A stretch of DNA of 34,368 bases, taken from positions 1-34,368 of the forward strand of contig JACVXU010000010.1 in the NCBI GenBank assembly GCA_015661185.1, given 5' to 3'. The notes below the pieces were generated by a model. It saw only the letters and a program-made list of their open reading frames with translations, did not search any database and was not told the origin of the DNA. Source of the stretch: Bacteroidota bacterium. GTDB lineage: Bacteria > Bacteroidota > Ignavibacteria > UBA10030. The position numbers were made by a program, and so were the translations under genes. Positions 27,159 through 34,368 of this stretch are shown here, one piece after another. Each line of letters opens with the position of its first letter. Position 1 is the first letter of the stretch.

Positions 27159-28568
27159 TCACGGTGAGGTATCCTCCCCACGGAATCCAGCTAGATCGAT
27201 CCCGTAATCTTCAATCTTCTTATAGATAGTTTTCCGATCAAGGTCCATCAACTCCGCGACGACTTTGACGTTTCCCTGGTGCTGCTCGAGCATCGCCACC
27301 AGATATTTCGACTCAGCATCCCCCACAATTTTTTTCACATACTCCTTGAAGGGAGTCCCCGGCAACGGCCCCGGAGGCGAAACGTGAGGCGTACTTACGG
27401 GGGGGGCAATTCCCGGGATTTCAACAGCGGTAATCGTCTCCCCTTCGGTCTTTATCAATGCCCGCTTCATGACGTTCTCCAGCTCACGGATATTTCCGGG
27501 CCAACTGTAGCTGGCGAGGGAGGATACAATCACCGGCGCCAGATCTTTCACCCTGCCGGCAGACAGGTTGTTGTACTTCTGGACGAAATGTCGCGCCAGG
27601 AGCGGGATATCATCCAGTCTTTGTTTGAGCGTCGGCAGATGGATTGGAAATACATTCAGGCGATAGAACAAGTCTTCGCGAAACTGCCCATTCTTTGTCA
27701 TGCTCTGCAGATCCTTGTTCGTCGCAGCGATGATCCTGAGATCGACGGGAATCGGTTTGTTGCTCCCCACGCGTTCGATTTCCTTTTCCTGCAAGACCCT
27801 CAACAGTTTCGTCTGAAGATGGAGGGGAATATCGCCGATCTCGTCAAGGAACACCGTCCCCCTGTTCGCATCCTCGAATTTTCCGACGCGCGCTCGCTGG
27901 GCGCCAGTGAACGCACCTTTCTCGTGACCGAACAGCTCGCTCTCCAGCAGCGCCTCATTGAGCGCGGAACATGTTATGACAATGAATGGCTTCACCTTTC
28001 TCGAGCTGTTGTAATGAATCGCCTTCGCAAGCATTTCTTTCCCCGTCCCTGTCTCGCCGAGGATCAAGACGGTCGCATCTGTGTCAGCCACCTGACGGAC
28101 GAGTTTGAACACCTGTTTCATCGAGTCGCTCTGGCTAACGATGTTCGAGAAGCTGTAAGTCCCGCGCAACTCTTCCCGCAGCTGGCGGAGTTCACGATCC
28201 TTCCTCCGGCCCTCGAGCACCCGTCGTATTTTGATCAGAAGCTCGTCGTTGTCGCAAGGCTTGGTGATGTAGTCGTATGCACCATGTCGAATTGCCTCAA
28301 CCGCCGTCCGCACAGATCCGTACCCCGTGATCATCATGACCGGAGTCTCAGGCGCGCGGGCTTTGATCCACTCGAGTAATTCGATGCCATTCATCCCTTC
28401 CATCACGAGATCGGAAAGAACGAGATCAAACTTGTCGGGTTCAAATACCTGCTGTGCCTCCCGCGCGTTTGACGCAATCTGAACGGAGAAACCGTTGTCC
28501 TGCAACAGGGCAACCGTGGCGATTCTGAAGGCATTATCGTCGTCGACAACCAAGATATGGTCATTCAT
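27159..28568 (-). CDS. NtrC-family sigma-54-dependent response regulator
   Basis: A 469-residue activator. The receiver domain holds the acidic DDD at 9-11, phosphoacceptor D53 ([12 protein letters not shown]) and the switch lysine in ITKPCDN. The AAA+ domain has Walker A GETGTGKE at 171-178, the sigma-54 contact loop GAFTGA at 218-223, and Walker [12 protein letters not shown] Fis-type helix-turn-helix closes the protein ([20 protein letters not shown]). The sensor kinase gene lies 81 bases upstream. The nearest sigma-54 promoter is the one just past its own stop, so the CHRD/cytochrome genes are the best candidate targets. The ATG at 28568 has a weak Shine-Dalgarno. Confidence 0.96.
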   Translation of the reverse strand: MNDHILVVDDDNAFRIATVALLQDNGFSVQIASNAREAQQVFEPDKFDLVLSDLVMEGMNGIELLEWIKARAPETPVMMITGYGSVRTAVEAIRHGAYDYITKPCDNDELLIKIRRVLEGRRKDRELRQLREELRGTYSFSNIVSQSDSMKQVFKLVRQVADTDATVLILGETGTGKEMLAKAIHYNSSRKVKPFIVITCSALNEALLESELFGHEKGAFTGAQRARVGKFEDANRGTVFLDEIGDIPLHLQTKLLRVLQEKEIERVGSNKPIPVDLRIIAATNKDLQSMTKNGQFREDLFYRLNVFPIHLPTLKQRLDDIPLLARHFVQKYNNLSAGRVKDLAPVIVSSLASYSWPGNIRELENVMKRALIKTEGETITAVEIPGIAPPVSTPHVSPPGPLPGTPFKEYVKKIVGDAESKYLVAMLEQHQGNVKVVAELMDLDRKTIYKKIEDYGIDLAGFRGEDTSP

Positions 28569-28649
28569 ATTTGGTCTTTTCTTGGCGCGCTCTTCGTATC
28601 TTGCCTGCCCCGATCTTTTTCGGGGGTGGTTTTCTTTTTCAGCATCCTG

Positions 28650-30476
28650 TTAGACGGGAAGCGAAATGACAAATGTTGACCCTTCTCCTGTCGCACTGGT
28701 GACGCTGATGGTGCCGCGGTGCTGGCTGACAATGCCGTACGTGACCGAGAGACCAAGACCGACACCGCTCACCGTGCTTTTTGTCGTGAAGAATGCGTCG
28801 AAAATCTTGTCAAGGTTCTCCTTCGGAATCCCTACACCGGAATCGCTGATCGAAATCCTGATGAGCCCGTTCTCCTCCGCTGTCACAATACGTATAAGGC
28901 CTCCATCAGCCATTGCGTCCCGTGCATTGAGAATGAGATTGAGGAACACCTGCTTGAGCTTGTCGGCCGATCCTCTCACAACAGGCAGATGCTCCCGGAG
29001 GTCCAGCTTCATATCGATACGACTCTTGCTCAATTGATCGCCGAACGATTGGACAACCTCTTGCAGGAGGCCGTTGAGCTCGACAGGCTTCATCTCGTCC
29101 GGCACAAATGAATTTCGGTAGAAATCCAACAGTTGCCGGGTGAGCTTCGACATGCGCGTCACTTCTTCATAGGCAACTTCGATCAGCTCCCGCCCCTGCA
29201 GGTCACTGGGAAACCTGCCGAGGCTGGTTTTGAGACAGCTCTGGATGTTATGGATCGGGTTGTTGATCTCGTGCGCAAGCTGCGCGGTGAGCTTTCCCGT
29301 CGCTGCCAATCGTTCGCTCTTAACCAGTTCTTCTTGTGCTTGCTGCAGCTTTTGGAGCGTCTCGTCGAGATCGCGGTTACGAGCGACCAGATCCTGATTC
29401 AACCGGCCCAGCTCGGTGATTTTCTCTTTCAGCGACCTGCTCATATCGCCGAACCGCTGTGCCAGGAAGCTCACCTCATCCCGGCCATTTACTGCGATGA
29501 CATAGTCATAATTTCCCTTGCTGACTTCCGTTGTTCCCTGGACGAGTGCATTGATGGGCCTTGTCATGCCGACCGCGATTGCTTGCCCGATGAGAGTCGT
29601 GAGCACAAGAAAAATCAGGGAAATAATTCCGAAGGTGCCGAGAATGGGATTGAGCGACCTGGAAACCTCCCGGTCCGTGGACTTCATAATGAGATAGTTG
29701 ATCGGTTCACCGTCAGGGCCCGGCTTGTTCAGCTGAAAAGCCGTGCCCAGATAGACATCGTTTACCACGTTCAGTTTGAACACACCTGCCGAGCCCCGGG
29801 CCGACGGTTGGTCCAGGATACCTGACGCCTCGAGGGATGTTTTGAGATCATTCTGACCATGGGGATCGAGCGTCGAGAGAACGATCTTCCGCTGATGGAC
29901 CAGGAATATCTCGCTGTTGTTCGTCCATTGCTTCAGTCTCCCCAGCTCTTCATCTGTGATCGCGAAACCGAGAGTCAGCGTACCGATCACATCGCGGTCG
30001 ACAAGAAGCGGGACCGATGAGACACGGAAGACTCTCGTACCCAGCGACCACACATCTGTGGTCGAACCGGCTTGAAGAGCTTGTTGGATGGAAGCGCGGC
30101 CGGCAACGTCCCCCTCCAGTTTCTGGCCGAAAACGAGCTGCACCAAAGGCTTGCCTCGTCGGTCCGTGAGAACCAGCAGGTCGCTCACGGTGGTCTGGAT
30201 GAGCTCTTGCGAAAGCTGATAGGCGGTTTTTGGATCCAGAAGCTCGACGACGGCGCGCAGACGGGGGGATTCTGCAATCACCTGACAGCCCCTTGAAAGG
30301 ATTTCAGCCTCCAGACCGATGATCCCGTTGAGGGTGGAGCGATTGCTCAGCAATGCTTCTGAAAATGCATCCTCGATTCTGCTGCGGGTCCAGTAGTTGA
30401 TGATGAAGAATGTTATCACCAACAAGCTTAGGACCACACCCCAGATTGAGAGAAGAATTTTATAGCGGAATTTCAT
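28650..30476 (-). CDS. Sensor histidine kinase with periplasmic Cache-like domain and HAMP
   Basis: A 608-residue membrane kinase. The first transmembrane helix (about 8-28) is followed by a ~245-residue periplasmic domain of the double-Cache type (VSDLLVLTDRRGKPLVQL, GRASIQQALQAG, VSSVPLLVDRDVIGTLTLG). The second helix is about 280-303, then HAMP (TRPINALVQGTTEVSKGNYD), a coiled coil, HisKA with H402 (QLAHEINNPIHNIQ), and the ATPase boxes NLILNARDAM, DSGVGI and GVGLGLSVTYG. It resembles AtoS/ZraS-type kinases that pair with NtrC regulators, and the regulator gene lies directly downstream. The ligand is unknown; the cupredoxin and porin genes upstream hint at a metal, redox or envelope signal. 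Confidence 0.95.
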   Translation of the reverse strand: MKFRYKILLSIWGVVLSLLVITFFIINYWTRSRIEDAFSEALLSNRSTLNGIIGLEAEILSRGCQVIAESPRLRAVVELLDPKTAYQLSQELIQTTVSDLLVLTDRRGKPLVQLVFGQKLEGDVAGRASIQQALQAGSTTDVWSLGTRVFRVSSVPLLVDRDVIGTLTLGFAITDEELGRLKQWTNNSEIFLVHQRKIVLSTLDPHGQNDLKTSLEASGILDQPSARGSAGVFKLNVVNDVYLGTAFQLNKPGPDGEPINYLIMKSTDREVSRSLNPILGTFGIISLIFLVLTTLIGQAIAVGMTRPINALVQGTTEVSKGNYDYVIAVNGRDEVSFLAQRFGDMSRSLKEKITELGRLNQDLVARNRDLDETLQKLQQAQEELVKSERLAATGKLTAQLAHEINNPIHNIQSCLKTSLGRFPSDLQGRELIEVAYEEVTRMSKLTRQLLDFYRNSFVPDEMKPVELNGLLQEVVQSFGDQLSKSRIDMKLDLREHLPVVRGSADKLKQVFLNLILNARDAMADGGLIRIVTAEENGLIRISISDSGVGIPKENLDKIFDAFFTTKSTVSGVGLGLSVTYGIVSQHRGTISVTSATGEGSTFVISLPV

Positions 30477-30516
30477 CCTATCTCGCTGTCAAAAATCCAA
30501 TCTCAAGAACAAAGAA

Positions 30517-30640
30517 GAACCGCAAAGGTCGCCCCCGACAAGAAACGTCGGGGTAAACAAGAGCGCCAAGTGTTTGGAAAGTTTGAGAAAGAGAATAACT
30601 CAAAATCCATCTCGGCAGTTCTTGGCGTTCTTGGCGGTTC
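30517..30640. repeat. Intergenic inverted-repeat element with a CCCCGAC/GTCGGGG hairpin
   Basis: It lies between the porin and kinase genes. The outer arms GAACCGCAAAGGTCGCC (30517-30533) and its near complement (30624-30640) match at 14 of 17 positions. A second pair of arms (30559-30570 with 30621-30632) matches at 11 of 12. A perfect hairpin CCCCGAC-AAGAAAC-GTCGGGG sits at 30533-30553. The hairpin unit and the following GTAAAC recur near 34072-34105, so it belongs to a dispersed family. It may act as a transcript-processing or attenuation point between the porin and kinase genes. Confidence 0.6.
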
Positions 30641-30660
30641 GATTTTTTTTCGACATCGTT

Positions 30661-31782
30661 CTAGAACGCGACTGCCAGCTGAAGAACGGTAAGATTGTCC
30701 CGCATGCCGGTCACCTCCGGCGTTCGCGTCTCACGGCGGACGATCTTGATGATCGTGCTCCTGTCGATATGATAGCCGATCCCCGCCTCGACTTCAAGAA
30801 CGTTGTTGTCCCACCGCAGAGAGGAATCGCCAATGTTGAGTTTTGAGAAGATCAGGCCGCTTACACGCGCAGCCGTATAGAAGCGCGGAAACCAGGTGTA
30901 TTTTGCTTCGGCATAGTAGCCGAGGACGGAGAGTTTTGTGTCTTCGTTCTCAAACGGGACCGTCCACTGGCTATAGACCGCTTCGCCGTTCAGCAGGAAC
31001 CGATCCCGGCTGAACTCAAAGTCAACTTCACCGATCAATTGCTGGTAGTGGTTGCTCCCCTCATCCCGGGGCAGGGGTTTGCCACCGTCAGCAAGGTATG
31101 CACCCATCGCTGCGGCAGCGCCAACAGTGAGTCCCATCATCGGCGTGTAGGCAAGGCGCACGATCTTGTTGAAATCCTGATTTTGATTCAACTGGCGAGA
31201 TGAAGTAGAACTAATGGTTCCATTCGAGCCCGCGATGGCGTAGTGCAAGCTGCCGATGTCGCCGTAGAGCATTGCGCCGATATCATAGATCCCAAAGTCG
31301 AGCAGGCGCATGCCCACTCCCTTGGCGCGATTATTGAGCACGTCCATGCGCACGACCACCTGATTGGGAAGTGATGTGCGATACTCATAGATCAGCGGCA
31401 GCCCATAGAGGAAATTCTTCGTCGGGAATCGCCGCTCTGCGAGATTCCCAAAGGGCATGTCGAATTTCCCCATTTGAACGTTGAAGCCAAGTCCGGCGAA
31501 ATCTGTTATTCGAATCGCAGCATAGTCGAAATTGATGGGATCATCTTCGAACGACCGGGTATTAACCAGGACGTACACGTTTTCTGTGACTTTGCCGTCG
31601 ACAAAGAGGTCAAACCGCCACCCGAATGTTGCATTGCCTTTGTTCACGACACGCGGATTCTGGGAGCGGGAGCTCTTCAAGGAATAGGCAGACGCTTCAC
31701 CACTCAACTGCACCTGGGCGAAGGTAGGGAGGGTCAGACTCGCCGCAAGTACAAGGAACACCAGGATGTTCTTCATAATCAC
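30661..31782 (-). CDS. Putative outer-membrane beta-barrel (porin-like)
   Basis: A 373-residue exported protein with a clear signal peptide (MIMKNILVFLVLAASLTLPTFA, then QVQ). The rest shows alternating strands typical of a barrel (FGWRFDLFVDG, VYVLVNTRSF, YAAIRITDFAG, FNVQMGKFDMPFG, YAEAKYTWFPRFYTAARVSGL) and ends in aromatic VAF, as expected for BAM insertion. QMGKFDMPFGNLAERRF recalls phosphate- or oligo-selective porins. No substrate can be assigned. The ATG lies three bases after the cupredoxin stop, so the two are translated from one transcript. Confidence 0.8.
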   Translation of the reverse strand: MIMKNILVFLVLAASLTLPTFAQVQLSGEASAYSLKSSRSQNPRVVNKGNATFGWRFDLFVDGKVTENVYVLVNTRSFEDDPINFDYAAIRITDFAGLGFNVQMGKFDMPFGNLAERRFPTKNFLYGLPLIYEYRTSLPNQVVVRMDVLNNRAKGVGMRLLDFGIYDIGAMLYGDIGSLHYAIAGSNGTISSTSSRQLNQNQDFNKIVRLAYTPMMGLTVGAAAAMGAYLADGGKPLPRDEGSNHYQQLIGEVDFEFSRDRFLLNGEAVYSQWTVPFENEDTKLSVLGYYAEAKYTWFPRFYTAARVSGLIFSKLNIGDSSLRWDNNVLEVEAGIGYHIDRSTIIKIVRRETRTPEVTGMRDNLTVLQLAVAF

Positions 31783-31785
31783 ATC

Positions 31786-32517
31786 TCAATAGGTGAAGTT
31801 AACATTGACGGCGTCGCCCCCCTTGACCGTCACACTCTGGCTGCCGGCAAGCTCCCGACCGCACCAGAACTTGACGATATACGTTCCGCTGGGGACATTT
31901 TTGATCGAATACGAACCATGATCGTCAGGGACCACAAAATATGGATTCTCGAGGATCAGGATGGTAGCGTTCATGTGGGAATGAATGTCACAGTAGACCC
32001 GAACAACCCCCGGCCGATCGAACCGAACGGACTTGGACGTTCCGGTCGGATATCGACCGAGATCGAACTCTCTGGGTTGCGAATAGGAAAAGACGTTATG
32101 AAAAAGGAGATCGCGATTCGGGAAGTCGACCGTCGTTCCGACGAGTATTGGCAGAACCTGGGGATGAAACGTGAGGTCCTTCTGATCCAGAATCGGATGA
32201 GTGGTTGGAGTTGCGAAATCTTGTCCCTTCAACGTTTCGCTTTCAAGATAGACAACAGCCTTCTCAGATAATTTGAACACTGTCGGGGGAGGAGTATTAC
32301 TCTCGGAACCCGTAAGCGCCGGTCGATGCGTGCTGTAACGGTCAATGATCGGAGTCTTCGGTGATTCAGGGTCAACCCTGGAAACGGTGATCTTCCCCCG
32401 GATCTCTCCCGGCTTCTTCGAATCCTGTGCCAGGAGGTGATGACCGAACGTCAGCGCTCCCGCGATGAGCAGGAACCCAAGAACCATCGCTCTTCTCATT
32501 TTTTGTGGCTCAACCAT
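31786..32517 (-). CDS. Periplasmic cupredoxin with C-terminal carboxypeptidase-regulatory-like domain
   Basis: A 243-residue exported protein. The signal peptide uses MRRAMVLGFLLIAGALTF, and GGAG lies eight bases before the ATG at 32517. The cupredoxin core (about 85-190) has a methylamine-utilization-like layout: VYLES, TFHPQVLPILVGTTVDFPN, then the copper ligands H140 (LLFHNVFS) and C176, H179 and M182 in VYCDIHSHMNA. Residues 191-243 (GSYSIKNVPSGTYIVKFWCG) form a small beta-sandwich of the carboxypeptidase regulatory type. It is a probable type-1 copper electron carrier or copper-binding protein. It heads the cupredoxin-porin-kinase-regulator run of genes. Confidence 0.88.
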   Translation of the reverse strand: MVEPQKMRRAMVLGFLLIAGALTFGHHLLAQDSKKPGEIRGKITVSRVDPESPKTPIIDRYSTHRPALTGSESNTPPPTVFKLSEKAVVYLESETLKGQDFATPTTHPILDQKDLTFHPQVLPILVGTTVDFPNRDLLFHNVFSYSQPREFDLGRYPTGTSKSVRFDRPGVVRVYCDIHSHMNATILILENPYFVVPDDHGSYSIKNVPSGTYIVKFWCGRELAGSQSVTVKGGDAVNVNFTY

Positions 32518-32618
32518 AGTGGGGTCTCCAACGGTGTACGACTGCCTTACAATTAACGAAATTTGGAGTCATAATCAATCAGGCGAACGATCGGACTGTT
32601 GCGTGTGACATGAAACAA

Positions 32619-32655
32619 GAAAGCCCGCATCAACGTTGTGTCGATGCGGGCTTTC
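32619..32655 (-). terminator. Rho-independent terminator of the bacilliredoxin gene
   Basis: A perfect 13-base-pair stem, GAAAGCCCGCATC (32619-32631) with GATGCGGGCTTTC (32643-32655), has an 11-base loop. On the minus strand it is followed by TTGTTTC, a modest T-rich tail. It lies 21 bases past the bacilliredoxin stop and separates it from the cupredoxin operon. Confidence 0.85.
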
Positions 32656-32675
32656 GCCAAACCGAACTCCTGACG

Positions 32676-33110
32676 TTAGACTACTTGTTTCGCCTCAGCA
32701 ACACAGGTCTTGTCGAACGCATGGATGATCGTCGCCGCCACTTGATCCGATGTGTGACCTTCGATCTGGTACCGATGGATCATGTGGATGAACTTGCCAT
32801 CACGCATGATTGCGAACGATGGGGATGACGGGGGTTGGTCCGTAAAGTACTCCCGCGCCCGGGCGGTCGCCTCTTTGTCCTGCCCGGCGAAAACCGTCAC
32901 GAGTTTGTCCGGCACGACGGAGTGCTGCAGAGCCTTTGCCAGGGCCGGTCGTGCAGCCCCCGCAGCACAGCCGCAAGTCGAGTTGATGACCACGAGCGTC
33001 GTTCCTTTTGAGTTCGGGAGGACGGCATCGACATCTGCGGGGGTTCGTAATTCCTGCGCCCCAAGACGCGCAACCTCATCCCTCATTTGCTGTATCAATA
33101 TATCGTACAT
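32676..33110 (-). CDS. BrxA/BrxB-family bacilliredoxin
   Basis: A 144-residue thioredoxin-fold protein of the YphP/YqiW (formerly DUF1094) family, with the CGC active site at 46-48 (VINSTCGCAAGAARP). In Firmicutes these proteins remove bacillithiol from oxidised protein thiols; in this lineage the thiol partner is probably bacillithiol or a relative, which is inference. AGGAG stands eight bases before the ATG at 33110. A strong terminator follows. Confidence 0.94.
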   Translation of the reverse strand: MYDILIQQMRDEVARLGAQELRTPADVDAVLPNSKGTTLVVINSTCGCAAGAARPALAKALQHSVVPDKLVTVFAGQDKEATARAREYFTDQPPSSPSFAIMRDGKFIHMIHRYQIEGHTSDQVAATIIHAFDKTCVAEAKQVV

Positions 33111-33244
33111 ATCCGCTCTCCTTTTCGAAATTTCAGTCAGAAATCAGTGCCTGTCGTAGGAAGTAAGAACAATTCTGGCGTGAAATCGTTCCCCAGCAAT
33201 GGGGCTGCGGCATCATCAAAGGAAACCAACAGGCCGGTCCTGCC

Positions 33245-33268
33245 AGCGACGTTGCATGCAACGTCGCT
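33245..33268. repeat. Perfect 24-base palindrome (REP-like)
   Basis: AGCGACGTTGCA followed directly by its reverse complement, with no loop bases. Sequences with the core ACGTTGCATGCAACGT are, from memory, frequent intergenic palindromes in several phyla and may be RAYT-type REP sites. It is in the 218-base gap between the bacilliredoxin and the small hypothetical gene. A smaller hairpin CCCC-AGCAAT-GGGG lies at 33191-33204. Confidence 0.8.
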
Positions 33269-33328
33269 CCGTAGAAACACAGGGAGCGGAGGAGGGCCTG
33301 GCGGGTGCCACGCACCTTCACGGTAGGC

Positions 33329-33595
33329 TCATTTGGATCCGGAGAGGTGCGGTGGCTTAAAACCACGATACGTGTCGTAGCGGGAATCGTAGAAGACAAG
33401 CTGGAACGTACAGTCTCTCAGTGTGCCGCCGGAGGGATAGAGGTAGAATTTCTCGATTGTATCGGTGGGTTTCGTTGATGGCTTGTGCCGGTCCGCAAAG
33501 AATTCCAGAACGTAGTATCCGTTCCGATACTCGGCCGTTTCGATTTGCGCGAGTATATTCTCGTGGCTAAAAAGCCGAAGGTCCCGCTCTGCCAT
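33329..33595 (-). CDS. Hypothetical protein
   Basis: An 88-residue protein not recognised. It is soluble, rich in aromatic residues (EYRNGYYVLEFF, TIEKFYLYPSGG, FQLVFYDSRYDTYRGF), and has no signal peptide, cysteine cluster or membrane segment. Its ATG follows the GroES-like stop by six bases, so the two are co-transcribed and may work together. The Shine-Dalgarno is weak, which fits translational coupling. Confidence 0.65.
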   Translation of the reverse strand: MAERDLRLFSHENILAQIETAEYRNGYYVLEFFADRHKPSTKPTDTIEKFYLYPSGGTLRDCTFQLVFYDSRYDTYRGFKPPHLSGSK

Positions 33596-33601
33596 GCGTT
33601 T

Positions 33602-33994
33602 CTACGGTTGTTCCGATCCCTGGACGTATTCGCTTCTGCGGATGAGCATCAGGATCGCTGAGTGTGACACGATAAGATACTTGTGTTCATCGTATTCGAT
33701 CTCGATGGCGGAATCGCGCAGGAACAGCGCATAATCCCCCTCTTCGGCCTGCAGGGGCATGTACTTGATCGGATCTTTTGGGGAGGTCGACCATTGCTCC
33801 TGGTCGAGGAAGTGCGGGTTTGGAACAGCATACCCGGGACCAACCTGGACAACCATGCCGCTGTTGACTTTTTCCTTCTCCTTGACGCCAGGAGGAAGGT
33901 AAAGGCCGTGGTTAGTTCGTTCTGCCTCGGCTTCAGGTGAGAGGAGCACCTTGTCGCCGACGAGGATGATCTTTTTTCGTGTCTTAATTTCCAC
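33602..33994 (-). CDS. GroES-like (Cpn10 family) protein with an inserted segment
   Basis: A 130-residue Cpn10-fold protein. The GTG at 33994 is chosen because GAGGG lies five bases upstream; a longer open frame extends to 34201, but its product upstream of this point is unlike the family and covers palindromes. The fold is seen in GDKVLLSPEAEAE, VVQVGPG, EEGDYALFLRDSAIEIEYDEHKYLIV and the final ILMLI. The mobile loop that binds GroEL is kept in outline (ERTNHGLYLPPGVKEKEK, with LYL in place of IVL). A ~28-residue insert (about 55-83) sits between the roof region and the next strand. No groEL is adjacent, so it is a paralogue rather than the main groES. Confidence 0.85.
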   Translation of the reverse strand: MEIKTRKKIILVGDKVLLSPEAEAERTNHGLYLPPGVKEKEKVNSGMVVQVGPGYAVPNPHFLDQEQWSTSPKDPIKYMPLQAEEGDYALFLRDSAIEIEYDEHKYLIVSHSAILMLIRRSEYVQGSEQP

Positions 33995-34033
33995 TCGGTC
34001 CCTCACACAGCAACGACCCCTCTTGAATGCAGA

Positions 34034-34105
34034 TCCCGACATAGAGCGTCCCGAAAAAGTATTCGGGACAAGTCGGGGTAAACGGCCCCGACAAAAAACG
34101 TCGGG
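34034..34105 (-). promoter_or_regulatory. Structured leader with mutually exclusive hairpins, upstream of the GroES-like gene
   Basis: Between tRNA-Pro and the GroES-like start the sequence carries repeated arms. GTCGGGG (34072-34078) can pair with CCCCGAC (34086-34092), and the same middle arm can instead pair with GTCGGG (34100-34105). A separate perfect hairpin GTCCCGAA/TTCGGGAC is at 34048-34069, and a further TCCCGAC is at 34034-34040. The unit CCCCGACAAaAAACGTCGGG is nearly the one at 30533-30553. It may be a dispersed repeat, an attenuator or both. Confidence 0.5.
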
Positions 34106-34270
34106 ATGCAAAAAAACGCAGATTTGTTCGAAATTGTACGGCGAACGCTTCCTGTGAGCCGGTGACAATTTCAGAATCTCCCGCTCCTGGATTCCGCTCA
34201 CGAGCGGGATTCAAAGAGCGGAACCGCACGCTTTGGGTGCGGGAAACCCTTTCATAGTCTCTTCGATTCG

Positions 34271-34344
34271 TCGGAACGGCGGGATTTGAACCCGCGACCC
34301 CTTGCACCCCAAGCAAGTGCGCTACCGGGCTGCGCTACGTTCCG
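34271..34344 (-). tRNA. tRNA-Pro (anticodon GGG)
   Basis: The minus strand folds into a complete 74-base cloverleaf: acceptor CGGAACG/CGTTCCG, D stem GCGC/GCGC, anticodon stem CTTGC/GCAAG around loop TTGGGGT (anticodon GGG), T stem GCGGG/CCCGC around TTCAAAT, and discriminator A. The CCA end is not encoded. The GroES-like gene lies downstream on the same strand. Confidence 0.96.
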
Positions 34345-34368
34345 GGTATATCTCCTCCTCACAATTTC

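Noticed and set aside
27019-27207. Small plus-strand open frames in the gap before the CHRD gene
   Set aside because: They overlap the sigma-54 promoter and the end of the regulator gene, have no ribosome binding site and encode low-complexity peptides.
28606-28635. Hairpin CCCCGA/TCGGGG followed by T-rich sequence between the kinase and regulator genes
   Set aside because: The T tract follows on the plus strand, where there is no gene to terminate; on the minus strand there is no T tail.

Overview
The window looks like a piece of chromosome from a member of the FCB group (Bacteroidota/Chlorobiota side), most probably an Ignavibacteria-like lineage. The main clue is the C-terminal PNPFNPST type IX secretion sorting domain on the CHRD protein at 25138-26967. 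Supporting clues are the DUF5916 outer-membrane protein, the PSCyt-type cytochromes, the moderate GC content, and intergenic palindromes of a kind common in such genomes. This placement is inferred from protein families, not from a marker-gene search. Almost every gene lies on the minus strand; the exceptions are a partial gene at the left edge, a zinc-ribbon protein (8896) and a dipeptide epimerase (19710).

Layout. 1-9180: a DUF5916 outer-membrane protein, a homocysteine methyltransferase/methylene-THF reductase fusion, a CusF-like lipoprotein, asd, a frameshifted lysA and a DUF1611 protein, with a divergent zinc-ribbon membrane protein. 9237-10184: a REP-associated tyrosine transposase (RAYT) between two 71-bp direct repeats that each carry two hairpins. 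10258-16670: xerD, a sodium:solute symporter, a STAS protein, a glycosyltransferase-9-like half protein, ligA and a RodZ-like gene. 16832-19524: a hybrid sensor kinase and a single-domain response regulator. 19710-23814: a Tat-exported enolase-superfamily dipeptide epimerase facing an NlpC/P60 lipoprotein, an orphan DNA methyltransferase and an esterase. 23862-24132: a strongly structured 271-bp repeat-like element. 24130-32517: two PSCyt cytochromes, a four-CHRD-domain secreted protein, an NtrC-type regulator, its sensor kinase, a porin-like barrel and a cupredoxin. 32619-34344: a terminator, a bacilliredoxin, a hypothetical protein, a GroES-like protein with a structured leader, and tRNA-Pro(GGG).

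How the genes may work together. The most interesting unit is 24130-32517. A sigma-54-dependent response regulator is followed by a perfect TGGCAC-N5-TTGCA sigma-54 promoter (27025-27040, minus strand), which sits directly in front of the CHRD/cytochrome genes. This suggests a sensor kinase-regulator pair that switches on a secreted CHRD protein and two envelope cytochromes, with a cupredoxin and a porin encoded just upstream of the kinase. I know of no description of such a system, but I could not search for one.

A second theme is cell-wall peptide metabolism. The epimerase and the NlpC/P60 peptidase match the YkfB/YkfC pair of Bacillus, the DUF1611 protein belongs to a family linked to the same epimerase family, and lysA and asd belong to the diaminopimelate/lysine route. 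The lysA reading frame is broken near 7391-7412, which needs checking against reads before any biological meaning is given to it.
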